A stretch of DNA of 64,000 nucleotides from contig CAZOJL010000003.1 of assembly GCA_964580075.1 (NCBI GenBank), forward strand, positions 1 through 64,000, written 5' to 3'. Under the pieces are notes generated by a model. It saw only the letters and a program-made list of their open reading frames with translations, had not been told where the DNA came from and searched no databases. Position numbers and translations under genes: made by a program. Of the stretch, positions 62,846-64,000 are shown piece after piece. How positions within the stretch are numbered: position 1 is the first letter of the stretch; each line of letters starts with the position of its first letter. This DNA comes from VGWG01 sp964580075 (GTDB taxonomy: Bacteria; Verrucomicrobiota; Kiritimatiellia; RFP12; JAAYNR01).

Positions 62846-64000
62846 CAGTCATTTTCCTCGGTGACGCGGAAGATCTCTTCGACCGTCGTAACCCCCTGAA
62901 ACACCTTGTCCCACCCATCCTGGCGCAACGTCAGCATCCCCTGTTCGATCGCCCGCTGTTTGATCTCACCCGAGGGACGGCGATTGATGATCAGCGATTC
63001 GATCGGCTCGGTGACCTGCAGCAGTTCGAAAATGCCCCGTCGCCCGCGGTAGCCGGTCAGGGCGCACGCNNNNNNNNNNNNNNNNNNNNNNNNNNNNNNN
63101 NNNNNNNNNNNNNNNNNNNNNNNNNNNNNNNNNNNNNNNNNNNNNNNNNNNNNNNNNNNNNNNNNNNNNTCACCGTCACGGATTTCACCCACCATGATGA
63201 TGTCGGGGTCCTGACGCAGAAACGAGCGAAGAATCCGGGCAAACGTCAGGCCGATGTCCTGTCGCACATGCACCTGGTTGATCCCGGTCATCTCGTATTC
63301 GATCGGGTCTTCGGCGGTGAGGATGCGCACGTCCACCGTGTTGATCTCGTGGAGAAACGAATACAGCGATGTGGTCTTGCCCGAACCGGTCGGACCCGTG
63401 ACCAGAAAAATGCCATTCGCCCGGCGGATCATTTTCTCGACCGCGCGCCGGTCGTGCGGGTTCAGTCCGAGCTCCCCGAGCTTGACGAAACTGCCGCTCT
63501 TCTGCAACAGGCGGAGGCTGACGCTCTCGCCGTAGACCGTCGGCATGGTCGACACGCGGATATCGATATCCTCCCCATTCATGCGGATGCCGATCCGGCC
63601 GTCCATGGGCATCCGCTTCTCGGCGATGTCCATGTTGGCCATCACCTTGAGCCGCGAAATGACCGCCGATTTCAAGCGGTTGAGCTGCTGCGGCACATCG
63701 ACGCGGTGGAGAATGCCGTCAATCCGATAGCGGATGCGCAGTTCCTCTTCCATAGGTTCGACATGGATGTCGGTGGCGCCCTGGCGGTCGGCCTCGGCGA
63801 TGATCTGGTTGACGAAACGGACGATCGAGGCATCCTGCCCCATCTCGCTGACGTCGATCTTGGAAATTGAATCGGTCCCCGCGTCCACCTCGTAGCGCCC
63901 GTCCTCGATCATCTTTTCGACGGCTTCCGCGCCGACGCCATAGTACTTGCGGTTCGCCTTGCGGATGTCTTCGCGCGGCGCGAGCGTCAGCCGGATCGGG
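62845..64000 (-). CDS. gspE: Type II secretion ATPase GspE (partial, interrupted by a gap)
   Basis: The 5' end lies beyond the window; translation is open to base 64000 (PREDIRKANRKYYGVGAEAV). Visible motifs are Walker A GPTGSGKTTSLYSF, the Asp box ILTAEDPIEYEMTGINQVHV, and the Walker B/His region RQDPDIIMVGEIRDG just before the gap. After the gap the C-terminal ALTGYRGRRGIFELLQVTEP continues to the stop. The 100 Ns replace about 90-95 residues, including the second His box and the zinc-finger cysteines if present. GspE powers pseudopilus assembly. Confidence 0.93.
   Translation of the reverse strand, partial: PIRLTLAPREDIRKANRKYYGVGAEAVEKMIEDGRYEVDAGTDSISKIDVSEMGQDASIVRFVNQIIAEADRQGATDIHVEPMEEELRIRYRIDGILHRVDVPQQLNRLKSAVISRLKVMANMDIAEKRMPMDGRIGIRMNGEDIDIRVSTMPTVYGESVSLRLLQKSGSFVKLGELGLNPHDRRAVEKMIRRANGIFLVTGPTGSGKTTSLYSFLHEINTVDVRILTAEDPIEYEMTGINQVHVRQDIGLTFARILRSFLRQDPDIIMVGEIRDGXXXXXXXXXXXXXXXXXXXXXXXXXXXXXXXXXXACALTGYRGRRGIFELLQVTEPIESLIINRRPSGEIKQRAIEQGMLTLRQDGWDKVFQGVTTVEEIFRVTEEND
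63070..63169. other. Scaffold gap inside gspE
   Basis: Exactly 100 Ns. Unlike the first gap, the flanks share no overlap. The gspE alignment requires about 280 nt here, so the true gap is longer than drawn. Confidence 0.85.

Overview
The window is GC-rich, gene-dense bacterial DNA, probably from a Gram-negative member of the PVC superphylum. A Kiritimatiellota-like lineage fits best. This is inferred from gene content: a type II secretion locus, a TonB-dependent receptor, a PPi-type phosphofructokinase, and many relics of four-helix-bundle (S23/IVP-type) genes carried in short-period palindromes. No rRNA or other taxonomic marker is present. Two runs of exactly 100 Ns (36768-36867 and 63070-63169) show that this is a scaffolded assembly.

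Layout. At 0.4-8 kb: thrS, infC (ATC start), PPi-phosphofructokinase, a YbgC-type thioesterase, a glycosyltransferase and a TonB-dependent receptor. At 8-23 kb: mostly envelope or unknown-function genes, namely a CreD-like membrane protein, a heparinase II/III-like protein, a 1006-aa TPR protein coupled to a HAD phosphatase, a LURP-one-like protein, a PHP phosphoesterase, an MFS transporter, and a 936-aa secreted protein coupled to the MFS gene. At 23-36.6 kb: an accessory stretch bounded by two copies of a small Cys-rich secreted-protein locus, the second copy decayed. Inside it are a TPR protein, an HNH nuclease, a VapBC toxin-antitoxin pair with a clear promoter and operator, and a complete Wadjet (JetABCD) anti-plasmid operon with a CcbP-like gene behind it. 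A tRNA-Asn and an assembly gap follow. At 37-41.3 kb: an FMN riboswitch controls ribBA-ribH-nusB-ribD-ribE. At 41.3-52.6 kb: ADP-ribosylglycohydrolase, a beta-CASP nuclease, a two-gene unit with a sigma-region-4-like protein, leuB, recJ, epmA, a CPBP protease and guaB. At 53.4-64 kb: a minus-strand type II secretion operon, gspE-F-G-H-I-J-K-L-M-D in transcription order, truncated at the window edge.

The most unusual content lies between genes. Several spacers hold imperfect palindromes built of 6-bp units (ATCGGT/ACCGAT, GTAATC/GATTAG, GATTTC) or 7-bp units. Two of the ATCGGT type enclose deleted four-helix-bundle protein genes whose 3' end is encoded by one arm of the palindrome. Two of the GTAATC type share terminal inverted repeats, and one of these is bracketed by a perfect 9-bp direct repeat, as expected for a mobile, MITE-like element. 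A separate repeat of about 100 bp occurs at 51-157 and, inverted, at 47033-47157.

How the genes work together: the rib operon is a self-regulated riboflavin pathway, the gsp operon is one secretion machine, and jetABCD is one defence machine. Most other genes are singletons or coupled pairs whose partners are uncharacterised.
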